Assembly (NCBI RefSeq): GCF_017811155.1
Contig: NZ_JACVCV010000014.1
Span: 1 to 64,000 of the forward strand
Source: Lunatimonas salinarum
GTDB taxonomy: Bacteria; Bacteroidota; Bacteroidia; Cytophagales; Cyclobacteriaceae
Length of the DNA stretch: 64,000 bases
Direction of reading: 5' to 3'
Positions 44,216 through 52,924 of this stretch are shown piece by piece; within the stretch, counting starts at the first letter, position 1, and every line of letters begins with the position of its first letter. The notes below the pieces were generated by a model. It saw only the letters and a list, made by a program, of their open reading frames with translations, ran no database searches and was not told the origin of the DNA. Position numbers and translations under genes: made by a program.

Positions 44216-47200
44216 ATGAGCAAATCCTTACCCTACCTTATTCTTTTTTTCGGGATCATTGCATCGTTGCAAGGGCAAACCTTTAAATCCAGCAAACAAA
44301 TAAGGGGGTTTGATTTATCCAGCGAAAACGTGTTGGGCATCCAACAGGATCACAATGGATTTGTTTGGGTAGCTACCGACAAGGTGATCAGGTACTCCGA
44401 TGGTATCATGGAGCAGAGTATTCCTGACTCTGTCAATTCGGCGTTTAGGAGTCATAAGCAGGTGCTCATTGATCAAGATGGATGGGTATGGGCGTTTCAA
44501 ACCAAGGGTGTTCCTGTGTTTTTTCATTTTGCCGATGGGGTTTGGAAGACCACTCCTGTTGCAATTCCGGAAGATGTATTGGAACTGGCGCAGCCAAATA
44601 TCCAATTGCGGGTAGCAGGTAGCGGTGCGGAGAAACAACTGGCCATTGCGTTCGATTACGAGGTGTTGGTTCAGAATATGGATGGTGAGTTGTTGTTTCA
44701 TGCCAACGTAGACCCCGTACAAACCGGCCGGTTTGTTTCTTTTTTTGTATCCAAAGAGGGCGCTTTTCACTTCTTGTTTGAAAATGGAATTTTCAGGGCG
44801 GGGAGAGGAGGCTTAGAGCCGATTATTGTCGATTATGAGGGCAGGGAATTGAATATAGCCAGGGTAATCTTTCATGAGGGAGACGGGTACTATTATTATT
44901 TGGAGAAAAATAACCTCTATCGAGGGAGAGACCTTTGGCAAGTGGAGGAGTTGGTTTACACGGGGTTTTCAGAACTCATTAACTCTGTGAGGGATGTGTC
45001 GGGAATGGTAAATTATGGCGCCGATCTTTACTTCTTCTATAACTCACAACTCTTCAAGATCACCGGAAAATCAGGCAGGATCACTGAAATTTCCGTTTAT
45101 GATGAGCTGAAAGTCGTTAATGTACAGTCATGCATGGTCGATCGAGAGGGTCAGGTATGGATTGGTACCTACAGGGGGATGGTGGTGCTGGAGAGCCTGC
45201 GTTTTCAGAATTTTGATAAAAACGTTGGTCTGCCAGAGACCGATATTTCGGCCATAGCGAGTTTGGGTTCGGGAAAGTACGTGTTGGGATATAACAACGG
45301 GTTGCAGGTTTGGGAAGGGACGAGAGTTGTTAAAACCGTAACCTTTTCACCAAATAGAAACGCATTGTTAAGCAGGGTTTTAAACTTTTCGCAAGATAGG
45401 TTCGGAGGAGTTTGGTTCTCAGCCTATCAAGCGGGTGTAATGCGATTGGACGGAAAATCCTTGGAGTTGGCCGCTATTCCATTGCCCACGAATCACCCCG
45501 TCAGTTATGTGGAAGTGGAAGATGACCAACTGTACGTGGTTTGTAATGAAAAGGTGTTTCGTGCTAATTTGGGGCCTGGCGGGGTGGTTTCGGACTTTGA
45601 GGAAACCTTTCCCTTCTTAGGTGACGACAAGGTTAAAAACTTTATCCGAAAAATCGGAAAGTACCAAGGAAAATGGCTGATCTTGGATAACGATGGGGTT
45701 TCAGATCCACAGGTGATAAAAGCCAGTGAGCACCATATCCGAATAGCAGGATACGATTTTTTGGAAAAGGAAGATACACTTTTGGTCGGGAAAGAGTCAG
45801 GATTGTTTTATCTGGAGAAGGACTCACTTAAGCCCTATTCCATTGGGGGTGTCAAGTTTACCAACCCGGTTTATGCCGTTAAGCGTGACGCAAGAGGAGC
45901 CATATGGTTAGGAACAAATGTGGGGGTTGTCTTGCTCTCAGTCGATGGTGTCAGGCATTTTACAGAAAGAAATGGGCTGATCGGAAATGAAGTGAACCGG
46001 GGTGCTTTGTGTGTTTCCGACTCGGGAAGGGTCTTAATAGGCACTCAAAATGGGGTTTCGGTTTATGTGCCGGAGGAGGACTATGTACGGAAGACACCTC
46101 CTAAGACCTACTTGGAGCGGATCACGGTCATATCGGATTATTTCAAATCTTCTTCTACCACAAACATACCCTATGCTTATAACAACGTTCAAGTGGATTA
46201 CCGAGCGGTGAGCTTTATTCCATGGCCTCGCCTATTGGTTTCGTATAAGCTAGAGGGGCTACACAATGAGTGGAAGCTAATAGAAAACCCGCGTGACAAC
46301 AAACTGTTTTTAAACAACCTTCCTCCAGGAGATTATCAGCTTCTGCTAAAATCCAGCTTGGGTGGACAACTGGAGTCTGAGGTTATTTACAGCGAACCTT
46401 TCAGAGTGGATTACCCCTATTACCTGCAAGGTTGGTTTATTGGGATTGTTGTTCTTTTGTTTGTGGGATTGGGTATTTTGATCAATTTTCTTTTTGTTCA
46501 ATACAAATACCAAGATATCCTAAAGAGCGATCTGAATCAAAAGAAGGAAGAAATCCAGAAAACAGAAGATCAGTTTAAAAATGTGTGGAATAGCTCGGAA
46601 GATGGGTTGATATTGTCGGTGGTTGGCGGTAAGGTGATTGCTGCGAATCCTGCTATTTGCAGAATGGCTGGGGTAGAAGAGCAAGACCTGATCAATCACG
46701 GGCTTTCTTTCATGTTTGCCGATGCGGGTTATTACATGAAAAACCGAGACTACGTGACCAAAGGAGTGGATAAGGAGAACGGGGTGACCGTAGAAATGAC
46801 CATGCCATTTAAAAAGGGTTCAAGAGAGGTAGAAGTGTATATCACTCGCATGCAGGTGGACTACGAGGGCAAGCCGTTTTTTCTCAACATCATGAAAGAC
46901 ATTACCCAGAAAAAGGAGTACCAACGAAGCCTTCGCCTGGCAAAGGAGCGGGCGGAGGAAGTAAGTAGGTTGAAAAGTAGTATATTGTCCAATATGAGTC
47001 ACGAAATAAAGACACCGCTAAACGGCATTCTGGGAAGTGCCGAAAACATCCTTCTCAGTCACCAAGATGATGGAGACCTAATCGAACAGGTGACCATCAT
47101 AAAAGAAAGCGGCGACCGCCTGCTGCAGACCATTAATTCCATTTTAGATTTATCTAAAATTCAGTCGGACACCAAAAATATTGAGTTTCATGAAGTCAAC

Positions 47201-47644
47201 GTCAATGAATTTCTTTCTAAGGTATTGCTTCCTCACAAGGCGGCTGCGGTAAAAAAAGGAGTCCTGCTCTCTGTGAAGTATATGACCAAGCCTTTCATTT
47301 CAAATATTCCCACCAAGGTATTTGAGATCGTGGTGAATCACATTGTAAGTAATGCGGTGAAGTATTCGGAAAAGGGAATGGTAACCGTTTGGTTGGAAAA
47401 AGGGGATGGACTATTACTGTTAAAGGTGGCAGATCAAGGGATTGGGATAGGCGAAGAATATTTGGAACGGCTGTTTGTTCCCTTCGAACAGGAGAGTAAA
47501 GGGTATGATCGCAAATTTGAAGGATCCGGGTTGGGCCTTGCCGTTACTAAACATTTATTGGATCAGTTGGCTGGTACCATCTCCATACAGAGTACCAAGG
47601 GGGTAGGTACTACTGTGGCCATACAGCTTCCTATCAGAAGTTAA
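44216..47644 (+). CDS. Two-component-regulator-propeller sensor histidine kinase
   Basis: A 1142-residue sensor kinase of the type common in Bacteroidota. A signal peptide (about 1-20) is followed by a periplasmic beta-propeller with repeats such as IQQDHNGFVWVATD, VDREGQVWIGTYRG and KRDARGAIWLGTNVG, then a Y_Y_Y-type domain (about 640-740; LEGLHNEWKLIE, NLPPGDYQLLLK) and one transmembrane helix (about 745-768). Inside are a PAS domain (about 790-905) and a HisKA domain with MSHEIKTPLN, His929. The ATPase domain has IVSNAVKYS, DQGIGIG and GSGLGLAVT. No receiver or AraC domain follows, unlike the full hybrid versions. An 18-base AT-rich palindrome (44188-44205) sits just before the gene. It heads a same-strand unit with the ABC transporter genes. 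Confidence 0.93.
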   Translation: MSKSLPYLILFFGIIASLQGQTFKSSKQIRGFDLSSENVLGIQQDHNGFVWVATDKVIRYSDGIMEQSIPDSVNSAFRSHKQVLIDQDGWVWAFQTKGVPVFFHFADGVWKTTPVAIPEDVLELAQPNIQLRVAGSGAEKQLAIAFDYEVLVQNMDGELLFHANVDPVQTGRFVSFFVSKEGAFHFLFENGIFRAGRGGLEPIIVDYEGRELNIARVIFHEGDGYYYYLEKNNLYRGRDLWQVEELVYTGFSELINSVRDVSGMVNYGADLYFFYNSQLFKITGKSGRITEISVYDELKVVNVQSCMVDREGQVWIGTYRGMVVLESLRFQNFDKNVGLPETDISAIASLGSGKYVLGYNNGLQVWEGTRVVKTVTFSPNRNALLSRVLNFSQDRFGGVWFSAYQAGVMRLDGKSLELAAIPLPTNHPVSYVEVEDDQLYVVCNEKVFRANLGPGGVVSDFEETFPFLGDDKVKNFIRKIGKYQGKWLILDNDGVSDPQVIKASEHHIRIAGYDFLEKEDTLLVGKESGLFYLEKDSLKPYSIGGVKFTNPVYAVKRDARGAIWLGTNVGVVLLSVDGVRHFTERNGLIGNEVNRGALCVSDSGRVLIGTQNGVSVYVPEEDYVRKTPPKTYLERITVISDYFKSSSTTNIPYAYNNVQVDYRAVSFIPWPRLLVSYKLEGLHNEWKLIENPRDNKLFLNNLPPGDYQLLLKSSLGGQLESEVIYSEPFRVDYPYYLQGWFIGIVVLLFVGLGILINFLFVQYKYQDILKSDLNQKKEEIQKTEDQFKNVWNSSEDGLILSVVGGKVIAANPAICRMAGVEEQDLINHGLSFMFADAGYYMKNRDYVTKGVDKENGVTVEMTMPFKKGSREVEVYITRMQVDYEGKPFFLNIMKDITQKKEYQRSLRLAKERAEEVSRLKSSILSNMSHEIKTPLNGILGSAENILLSHQDDGDLIEQVTIIKESGDRLLQTINSILDLSKIQSDTKNIEFHEVNVNEFLSKVLLPHKAAAVKKGVLLSVKYMTKPFISNIPTKVFEIVVNHIVSNAVKYSEKGMVTVWLEKGDGLLLLKVADQGIGIGEEYLERLFVPFEQESKGYDRKFEGSGLGLAVTKHLLDQLAGTISIQSTKGVGTTVAIQLPIRS

Positions 47645-47683
47645 TCGTTTTTCCTGTAAAAATTTATCATTAATTTTACATCT

Positions 47684-48859
47684 ATGTTCTCGCTGAAAAT
47701 TTTAATTACCGAAGATGATACAGTGTCTGCACTGTTGTTGAAGAAGGCATTGGAGAAGAATCATCATGAGATTATCGGGATGGCCGACTCCGGTGAGATG
47801 GCATTGGAAATACTGGAAAGCACGCGGGCGGATATCGTGATGATGGATATTAACCTTTCCGGTAAGCTGGACGGGATAAAGACGACCGAGATAATCAATG
47901 AGCGGTTTAATATTCCAGTGGTTTATTTGACGGCCAGTTCTGATACCGAAACGCTGCAAAAGGTTGCCGTGACCAATCCGAGTGCCTATGTAATTAAACC
48001 CTTTAACATTCGGGAACTGAATATGGTGATAGAACTTGCCATCTTCAAAGATCGAAAGGAAAAGGAACTTCAAAATCTGAATAATGAACTTGAGGAAAAG
48101 GTAAAACAGCGTACGGCGGATTTGAACGAGGCAAATAAGGAGCTGCAAAAGGCATTGGAAAAGGAGCGGGAGCTTAGTGAGCTAAAGTCCAGAATCGTAC
48201 AGAATGTGTCCCACGGTTTCAAAACGCCATTAACGTCTATACTCAGTTCCGCACAGTTACTTCAGATGTATGCAGAAAAGGATCATCCTTTCAAGGCAAA
48301 AATCAGTAAGCATGCAACCAAGATTGAGAACTCGGTTAGGAATTTGAATAGCTTACTTACCAGCGTGCTGTTTTTTGGTAAGGCAGATGCGGATAAAATG
48401 AACTACAAACCCGTTAAAGTCTATACTGCGGCCTTTTTGAAGGATGTGGTTGACATGGTCAAGGCGGGTATAGATAACGAGGTGAAGATCGAATCCAAGT
48501 TTGATAAGCTGCCCAAGATGATCACGACCGATATGGATTTGCTCTATCAGATCCTTGAAAACTTGCTCGCTAATGCGGTTAAATATTCCAAGGATGGGGG
48601 GTTAGTGGAATTCAAAGTGTGGGTAGACGGAAGCCTGCTGAAAGCCGAAATCAAGGACTATGGGATAGGAATTGCTCCTTCGGAACAAAACCAACTTTTC
48701 GACCGCTTTTTTCGCGGCAAAAACGTAGGCCTACGAGAGGGTTCTGGATTGGGGCTCTCCATCGTCAAGAAATGCGTGGAAGTGATCGGTGGTGAAATTT
48801 CATTTGCATCTGAAGTCAATAAAGGCACAACTTTTTATCTGGAAATCCCGATAAAGTAG
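47684..48859 (+). CDS. Receiver-histidine kinase protein with altered H-box
   Basis: A 391-residue soluble protein. The receiver domain (5-122) keeps the acidic pair EDD, the phospho-accepting Asp near residue 53 (MMDINL), the Thr of YLTAS and the Lys of VIKPF. A coiled coil (about 125-170) joins it to a HisKA domain whose H-box reads SHGFKTPL: His177 is kept, but the next residue, normally Glu or Asp and needed for phosphotransfer and phosphatase chemistry, is Gly178. The ATPase domain appears intact (LLANAVKYS, DYGIGIA, GSGLGLSIV). It probably receives phosphate from the sensor encoded 39 bases upstream and may act as a phosphorelay or signalling protein rather than as an ordinary autokinase. 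The ABC ATPase gene follows after two bases. Confidence 0.9.
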   Translation: MFSLKILITEDDTVSALLLKKALEKNHHEIIGMADSGEMALEILESTRADIVMMDINLSGKLDGIKTTEIINERFNIPVVYLTASSDTETLQKVAVTNPSAYVIKPFNIRELNMVIELAIFKDRKEKELQNLNNELEEKVKQRTADLNEANKELQKALEKERELSELKSRIVQNVSHGFKTPLTSILSSAQLLQMYAEKDHPFKAKISKHATKIENSVRNLNSLLTSVLFFGKADADKMNYKPVKVYTAAFLKDVVDMVKAGIDNEVKIESKFDKLPKMITTDMDLLYQILENLLANAVKYSKDGGLVEFKVWVDGSLLKAEIKDYGIGIAPSEQNQLFDRFFRGKNVGLREGSGLGLSIVKKCVEVIGGEISFASEVNKGTTFYLEIPIK

Positions 48860-48861
48860 AC

Positions 48862-49503
48862 ATGACGAACATTCTAAAAGCTACTAACCTAGCGTTTGCA
48901 TACAACCATTCTATCCGATTTGATCTTCCAGATATCGAATTGCGATCCGGGGAAGAACTATTGGTACTCGGAAAATCCGGTTCCGGAAAAACAACCCTTT
49001 TGAATATACTTGGCGGGCTTCTTAAACCCCATCAGGGAGAAGTGATGGTAAATGGCAAATCACTTTACCAATTGGAAGGACATGCATTGGATAAATTTAG
49101 GGGAGAACACATTGGTATCGTATTTCAAAAGCCTCATTTGCTGACCGCCCTGAATGTATTGGAAAACTTTCAAATGGCGAATTTTTTTGTGGGAAGGGAA
49201 AAAACATCGCTAATAGAGGAAAATTTGAAAGAGCTGGGTATTCTGGACAAAAAAAGGGCAAAAATAACCACCTTGAGTGAAGGGGAAGCCCAACGGGTTT
49301 CAATTGCACGTGCTTTGGCCAATGAGCCTCGTGTTATTTTAGCAGATGAACCTACCGCCAGCTTAGACGACACCAACGCAGAAATTGTGATTCGGCTGCT
49401 CAAGGCCCAAGCGAAGCGTTTAGGGGCGGCTTTGATTGTGGTCACTCATGACCAACGTGTGAAAAACCATGTATCAACCCACGTGACCATAGGAAAGGTA
49501 TGA
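48862..49503 (+). CDS. ABC transporter ATP-binding protein (LolD/MacB type)
   Basis: A 213-residue ABC ATPase. Walker A GKSGSGKTTL lies near residue 36, the Q-loop in IVFQKPHLL, the signature as LSEGEAQRVSIARAL (SEGEA in place of the usual SGGQ or SGGE), Walker B VILADEPTASLD and a switch His in VVTHD. The sequence is of the LolD/MacB/FtsE class that powers mechanotransmission rather than substrate transport through a channel. It ends by an ATGA overlap with the permease gene, so the two are translationally coupled. Confidence 0.93.
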   Translation: MTNILKATNLAFAYNHSIRFDLPDIELRSGEELLVLGKSGSGKTTLLNILGGLLKPHQGEVMVNGKSLYQLEGHALDKFRGEHIGIVFQKPHLLTALNVLENFQMANFFVGREKTSLIEENLKELGILDKKRAKITTLSEGEAQRVSIARALANEPRVILADEPTASLDDTNAEIVIRLLKAQAKRLGAALIVVTHDQRVKNHVSTHVTIGKV

Positions 49504-50720
49504 ATTTACTTAAGCTGAGTTGGAAATATCTGGTGGCAAAGCCGCTTAATACGGGATTGAATATCCTGCTTTTGGCATTGGGGTTGGCGATCATTACGGT
49601 ACTGCTTCTAATGCAGGATCAGTTTGAAAATAAAATGAACAAAGATGCCGTGGGCATTGATTTAGTGGTTGGGGCTAAAGGGAGTCCGCTGCAATTGGTG
49701 TTGTCCTCGGTTTATCACATCGATTTTCCAACAGGTAATATAGATCTAAAGGAAGCCAAGGGAGTTTCGAGAAACCGTCTTATCAAGAGCGTAATTCCCT
49801 TGGGAATGGGAGATAATTACTCGGGGTATAGGATCGTGGGGACGAATCACGATTACCTTGAGCTCTATCAGGTATCCTTTCGAGAGGGAAAGCCTTGGGA
49901 GGTACCTTTTGAGGTGGTTTTGGGTGCAAGCGTAGCGGAAAAGCTTGACCTTGGATTAGGGGATACCTTTGTCGGTTCCCACGGGATTGGTTCGGCGAGC
50001 CATGACCACGATGACCACGATTACGTGGTCACGGGTATTTTGGATAAGAGAGGCAGTGTTGTGGATCAGTTGATATTGACCAGCATCGAGTCGGTATGGT
50101 TTACCCACGACGAAGCGCACGATCACGAGGTCATGCACCGTCCAGTAGCAAAGACGGGATTTCCGGAGACAGAGGAGGACAGGGAAGTGACGTCGCTCTT
50201 GGTGAAGTATAGCAATCCCATTGCAGCCGTTCAGCTTCCTCGTTTTATCAATAGCCGGAGTTCATTACAGGCTGCGTCACCTTCCTTTGAGATTTCGAGA
50301 TTATTTGAATTGTTGGGTGTTGGCGTGACCCTGATTCAAGGATTGGCCATTATCATCATTGTAATTTCCGGGCTGGGTATATTTATTGCATTGTATAATT
50401 CGCTTAAGGAGCGAAAATATGACTTGGCGGTTATGAGAGCCATAGGTGCATCCAAAGGTCAGTTGTTTCTCCATATATTATTGGAAGGCGTTTTGCTTAC
50501 TTTTCTGGGAGCCTTGTTAGGCTTGGGCATCGGACACTTTTTTCTGCTACTCTTGGTTATTAATTTTGAACAAGGCGCATTATCCTCCCTTAGTGCAAAT
50601 GTCTTCTTAATAGAGGAACTTTATCTGGTACTATTTGCATTAGGAGTTGGTGTGGTCGCTTCCCTGATCCCGGCCTTCAATGCCTACCGAACCGATATCG
50701 CAACGCAATTAACCAAATAG
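49500..50720 (+). CDS. FtsX/MacB-type ABC permease with histidine-rich loop
   Basis: A 406-residue permease of the FtsX/MacB superfamily. One N-terminal helix (about 16-38) is followed by a periplasmic domain of about 230 residues and three C-terminal helices (about 280-310, 325-355, 370-395) in the family pattern, with MRAIGASKGQLFLHILLEG as coupling segment. The periplasmic domain has two clusters of His and Asp, SASHDHDDHDY near residue 165 and HDEAHDHEVMHRP near residue 203, that could bind zinc or copper. The ATPase gene overlaps upstream and an exported DUF3299-like gene follows after 14 bases. This trio matches my memory of the zinc-starvation operon PA4064-PA4066 of Pseudomonas aeruginosa. 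Confidence 0.9.
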   Translation: MNLLKLSWKYLVAKPLNTGLNILLLALGLAIITVLLLMQDQFENKMNKDAVGIDLVVGAKGSPLQLVLSSVYHIDFPTGNIDLKEAKGVSRNRLIKSVIPLGMGDNYSGYRIVGTNHDYLELYQVSFREGKPWEVPFEVVLGASVAEKLDLGLGDTFVGSHGIGSASHDHDDHDYVVTGILDKRGSVVDQLILTSIESVWFTHDEAHDHEVMHRPVAKTGFPETEEDREVTSLLVKYSNPIAAVQLPRFINSRSSLQAASPSFEISRLFELLGVGVTLIQGLAIIIIVISGLGIFIALYNSLKERKYDLAVMRAIGASKGQLFLHILLEGVLLTFLGALLGLGIGHFFLLLLVINFEQGALSSLSANVFLIEELYLVLFALGVGVVASLIPAFNAYRTDIATQLTK

Positions 50721-50734
50721 ATAATTGAAAAAAG

Positions 50735-51169
50735 ATGACGACTATGAAGTATATACTGGGGCTTTTCGTGGCCATGTTGCTGAGCACGGCCCTCTCTGCA
50801 CAGAACTCCGTTTGGAAGGACTTATCCGAGGTGACCTACAAGATCGGACAGGACGAATGGGGTGAGCTGTACCTGCCGGTTTTTGGGCCTAAAATAAAGA
50901 AAATAGAGGGGACGGTGGTAGAGGCAGATGGGTATATCATTCCTTTTGAAGGAATGTTCAAGCCAGAACATATCATTTTGTCTTCCCTGCCCCTTGCAGA
51001 ATGTTTCTTCTGTGGATCCGGTGGACCGGAAACCGTAATGGAAGTTATGTTAAAAAATCCCATAACCTATACCTCTAAGCGGGTCAAGGTGAGAGGCACG
51101 TTGACATTAAACGATAAGGATCCCGAAAAACTGATGTACATCCTTACCGATGCCCAATTGATAAACTAG
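50735..51169 (+). CDS. Exported DUF3299-like protein
   Basis: A 144-residue exported protein with a signal peptide ending near LSAQ; an inner ATG at 50744 is also possible. The mature part has a WKDLSEVTY opening, a GYIIPFEG strand pair and a CFFCG motif (Cys90 and Cys93), the layout of DUF3299 proteins, where the cysteine region probably binds metal or a thiol partner. It is the last gene of the sensor/ABC unit and is followed by a strong terminator. A periplasmic partner of the His-rich permease is the likeliest role. Confidence 0.7.
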   Translation: MTTMKYILGLFVAMLLSTALSAQNSVWKDLSEVTYKIGQDEWGELYLPVFGPKIKKIEGTVVEADGYIIPFEGMFKPEHIILSSLPLAECFFCGSGGPETVMEVMLKNPITYTSKRVKVRGTLTLNDKDPEKLMYILTDAQLIN

Positions 51170-51241
51170 CATGCTGGATCTGGGCAGTATTCGCTAGAGG
51201 AAAGACTGTTATTTTAAGAAGGTCAGCGACTTCAATTAGTA

Positions 51242-51283
51242 GGGAGATAGGCTCGCCATGAGATGCCTATCTCCCTTTTTTTT
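51242..51283 (+). terminator. Terminator of the sensor/ABC/DUF3299 unit
   Basis: GGGAGATAGGC (51242-51252) pairs perfectly with GCCTATCTCCC (51265-51275) over a 12-base loop and is followed by eight T. It ends the plus-strand unit that begins at 44216. Confidence 0.92.
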
Positions 51284-51561
51284 AGCTATTTCGGGATTTT
51301 TATTTTGGGGGTTGTTTCTACCTGGTTTGGCAACCTAGCCTCCTGTTTTGATGAAAGAGTTGAAATATCTTTTTGCCTATTCTATTCCAATCCTTTTTTT
51401 GATATTGGTCATTTTCTAAGTCCTTCTATTTGCGTCGTGTTGATGTTTCTCAATTTTCATCAAACGTCTGTGGTATGATTCCGCCTTTATGGGTTTACCT
51501 GATGAACCGCCGCTTGAAAAGTAACAAGCAGTGGATGAAGTTGACCTAAGTTTTTGTGGCT
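51284..51561. other. Intergenic region without recognisable content
   Basis: AT-rich sequence between the terminator and the 3' end of the aminotransferase gene. A hydrophobic 71-codon frame (51263-51478) overlaps the terminator and lacks any start context, so I do not call it a gene. Confidence 0.5.
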
Positions 51562-52383
51562 TCATGCAATGGAGGCTGCTTCAAAGCGTTCAAATTTCCC
51601 CATAAGTTCTTCGGTGATTGGGCCCGGTTTGCCATTGCCGATCAAAGCATTGTCAATGGAAGTGATCGGTAATATTCGTTTTGTGGTGCTTGTGATAAAA
51701 ACCTCGTCTGCCTGTAGGATCTCTTCTAGAGATATGTCCCGAACGGTAGTTGCCTGTATTAAATCCATGACTTTTTGGCGGGTGATACCTTTTAGAATAT
51801 GTTTTTCCGGAGTGGAGATTTGGCCATCCTTGACCATAAAGACATTGCTTCGGGAACTTTCAGAAACGATTCCTTGATGGTGATACAATACATCTTCTAC
51901 ACCTTGAACCTGCCAATCGGTGCTTAACAGTACGGGTAAGGTATAGTTGGTGGTTTTGATTTCGGAAATGGGGCGCACATAATCTACACTGGCCAGTTTT
52001 ACGCCGGAGGCGTATTTATCGGGGCCGGGTAGTTTTAGCGGTTCGCAGAATATGAAAAGCTTTCCTTCAGCCGGGCTGAAGAAGTTTTCCGAAATACCTC
52101 CAGACAGTACCATTCGGATTCCTCCGTTAAGCAACTGGTTTTTTTCGATGAGTTCTTTGATGATTGATTTTAGGGATACTTTGTCGTACAGTAATGGCAA
52201 ACGTGCACTGACCGCAGATCGAATAAACCGGTTAAGGTAATCTTCCAAAAACAGGGGAGTGGAATTGACTGTTCGGAAGAAGTCAAAAATAGCGTACCCC
52301 CGAATTAACCCGATATCCAAGGGGTGCAGGCTGGCAAGTTGGCTCTCCAAGATACGATCTCCGGCAAAACAAAATGGCTTCAT
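51562..52383 (-). CDS. Aminotransferase class IV
   Basis: A PLP-dependent class IV aminotransferase of 273 residues from the ATG at 52383. The longer frame to 52494 would begin upstream of the likely transcription start and adds residues without similarity to the family. The PLP lysine lies in EIKTTNYTLP near residue 150; EVFITSTTKRILPI and the N-terminal RGYAIFDFFRT are family patterns. Branched-chain aminotransferases, D-amino acid aminotransferases and 4-amino-4-deoxychorismate lyase share this fold; the short length and RGYAIFDF opening point to the D-amino acid or branched-chain-like group, not resolvable here. It is divergent from the lipoprotein gene at 52499. Confidence 0.85.
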   Translation of the reverse strand: MKPFCFAGDRILESQLASLHPLDIGLIRGYAIFDFFRTVNSTPLFLEDYLNRFIRSAVSARLPLLYDKVSLKSIIKELIEKNQLLNGGIRMVLSGGISENFFSPAEGKLFIFCEPLKLPGPDKYASGVKLASVDYVRPISEIKTTNYTLPVLLSTDWQVQGVEDVLYHHQGIVSESSRSNVFMVKDGQISTPEKHILKGITRQKVMDLIQATTVRDISLEEILQADEVFITSTTKRILPITSIDNALIGNGKPGPITEELMGKFERFEAASIA

Positions 52384-52440
52384 AGTGGCTCCTAGGTGAA
52401 TGTGCGTGGTATTTTCTGACTTAGATTTTACAAAGACTCT

Positions 52441-52482
52441 TTGGTTTGGCAGTGGTAACCTGCCTATCTTTGCACAAAGATA
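52441..52482. promoter_or_regulatory. Divergent promoter with palindromic -7 boxes
   Basis: TATCTTTG (52465-52472) and its mirror CAAAGATA (52475-52482) are separated by two bases, making an 18-base perfect palindrome of two opposed consensus -7 boxes. The plus-strand box has a TTG at 21 bases (52441-52443) and serves the lipoprotein gene with a leader of about 20 bases. The minus-strand box would serve the aminotransferase gene, but its -33 element is weak. Confidence 0.6.
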
Positions 52483-52498
52483 AACGTACAACAATAGA

Positions 52499-52915
52499 AT
52501 GAAATTGATCTGGATATTTTTGATGGCTTTGGGTTCTTTTTTACTGTCATCTTGTGGAGGTGGAGAGTCACAAGTAGAGGCCTTGAAGCGAGAGGTTATT
52601 GGTGTGCACGATGAGGTAATGCCATTGATGGGTGAGCTTAAGTCTTATCAGCGGATGCTTACGGAGAAGGCTGCTGAATTGGTGGAACTGGGTACGGACG
52701 CGGCGGAGGTAGCGACCTACGAGGAAGCATCCGAGGCCTGTGCGGAAGCGTATGATGGGATGTTTGTTTGGATGCGTCAGTTTGACCCAAAGGTGGAAGA
52801 AATGGACGAAGAGAAGGCACTCCAATACCTGAAAGAACAAGAGGAAAAAGTGGCATTGGTAAATTCAAACATTAAGAAGGCCTTGGAGCAGGCCGAATCA
52901 CTTCTGAAAAAGTAA
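52499..52915 (+). CDS. Small helical lipoprotein, function unknown
   Basis: A 138-residue lipoprotein: a hydrophobic signal followed by LLSSCGGG with the lipid-attachment Cys near residue 19. The mature part is almost wholly helical and strongly charged, with heptad-like spacing (VEALKREVIGVHDEVMPLM; EEKVALVNSNIKKALEQAE), so it probably forms a coiled coil or helical bundle at the envelope. I know similar short lipoproteins in Bacteroidota annotated only as hypothetical or viral A-type inclusion-like; no function is assigned. It converges with the cytochrome c gene, nine bases away. Confidence 0.75.
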   Translation: MKLIWIFLMALGSFLLSSCGGGESQVEALKREVIGVHDEVMPLMGELKSYQRMLTEKAAELVELGTDAAEVATYEEASEACAEAYDGMFVWMRQFDPKVEEMDEEKALQYLKEQEEKVALVNSNIKKALEQAESLLKK

Positions 52916-52924
52916 TTTTAACGG

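Noticed and set aside
51263-51478. 71-codon hydrophobic frame
   Set aside because: It begins inside the terminator hairpin and T-run, so it would not be transcribed from upstream, and shows no family resemblance.
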